Part shown: in pieces, positions 63,923 to 64,000 of the stretch
Numbering within the stretch: the first letter of the stretch is position 1
Layout: each line of letters opens with the position of its first letter
Origin: Cyclobacteriaceae bacterium
GTDB taxonomy: Bacteria > Bacteroidota > Bacteroidia > Cytophagales > Cyclobacteriaceae
DNA length: 64,000 bases
Direction: 5' to 3'
NCBI GenBank assembly: GCA_029858965.1
Contig: JAOUDZ010000009.1
Coordinates: 33,258-97,257 of the forward strand
The notes under the pieces: model-generated
The model's input: only the letters and a program-made list of their open reading frames with translations
What the model was told of the DNA's origin: nothing
Databases searched by the model: none
Made by a program: the position numbers and the translations under genes

Positions 63923-64000
63923 CTAGATAAGTTTTTCCAGGTTGGCCTTCGCAATGGCCTCCGACTTACTGTTTACCTGGAGTTTCGAATAAATATTCTT
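63923..64000 (-). CDS. LuxR/NarL-type response regulator, last 25 codons (cut by window edge)
   Basis: From the window edge the minus strand reads KNIYSKLQVNSKSEAIAKAN followed by LEKLI and TAG (63923-63925). This is the end of a LuxR-type helix-turn-helix (recognition helix and last helix) as in NarL/FixJ regulators, where the usual form is HRxxIxxKLxVxSRxEAV. The receiver, if any, lies outside. It is on the same strand as, and upstream of, the SusC/SusD operon. Confidence 0.8.
   Translation of the reverse strand, partial: KNIYSKLQVNSKSEAIAKANLEKLI

Overview
This window looks like chromosomal DNA of a member of the Bacteroidota, probably a Cytophagales/Chryseolinea-type heterotroph. The evidence is a SusC/SusD outer-membrane pair, a complete alternative complex III (Act) operon joined to an aa3-type oxidase operon, a DUF5916 outer-membrane protein, FtsX/MacB-type permeases, several genes without a clear Shine-Dalgarno site, and at least one good Bacteroidota promoter (TTTG-N19-TAnnTTTG). 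The genus is inference. No tRNA, rRNA, CRISPR array, prophage or insertion sequence was recognised.

Layout. 1-2993 (minus): a DUF1501 protein cut by the window edge and its DUF1549/DUF1553 cytochrome-c partner. 3070-4775 (plus): late carotenoid genes (SRPBCC protein, CrtZ hydroxylase, fused CrtYcd lycopene cyclase). 4813-10196 (minus): a small Lys-rich protein, then an ABC export operon (periplasmic adaptor, ATPase, a broken permease remnant, a full permease). 10521-13395 (plus, divergent): a sigma-54-type response regulator and its NtrY-like kinase. 13416-34172 (minus): one long run of co-directional genes. It begins with actABCDEF, continues with ctaC, ctaD, ctaA, ctaB, two subunit III genes and subunit IV, then a terminator, then a Cys-less SCO-like protein, DUF420, a small CxxC membrane protein, DUF983 and a 1213-residue multi-pass histidine kinase.

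34355-46527: mixed metabolic and housekeeping genes (TIGR02757 protein, serine hydrolase, beta-barrel, cupin, Gfo/Idh/MocA oxidoreductase, TrmN6-like methyltransferase, DUF5916 protein, YceI with a MarR regulator, M3 peptidase, RlmL-like methyltransferase). 46582-51498: birA, rsfS, ftsH, an LpxH-like phosphoesterase and a secreted protein of unknown function. 51642-54351: a second response regulator/kinase pair, clearly paralogous to the one at 10521-13395. 54485-56966: acyl carrier protein, lipid kinase, and an orphan kinase that seems to have lost its sensor repeats. 57538-63452 (minus): a SusC/SusD operon with two small lipoproteins. 63923-64000: the last 25 codons of a LuxR/NarL-type regulator.

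How it fits together. Quinol electrons would pass through ActA-F to the CtaCDE oxidase, with heme A made by CtaA and CtaB; one promoter at 34209-34239 can drive the run. Two paralogous sigma-54 modules sit in the window. One is divergent from an exporter operon across a 324-bp gap rich in repeated half-sites, so it most likely controls that exporter. The points most worth a second look are the twin modules with their altered GAFTGA loop, terminators that abut the start codons of marR and lpxH, the Cys-less SCO-like protein, and the giant kinase behind the respiratory cluster.
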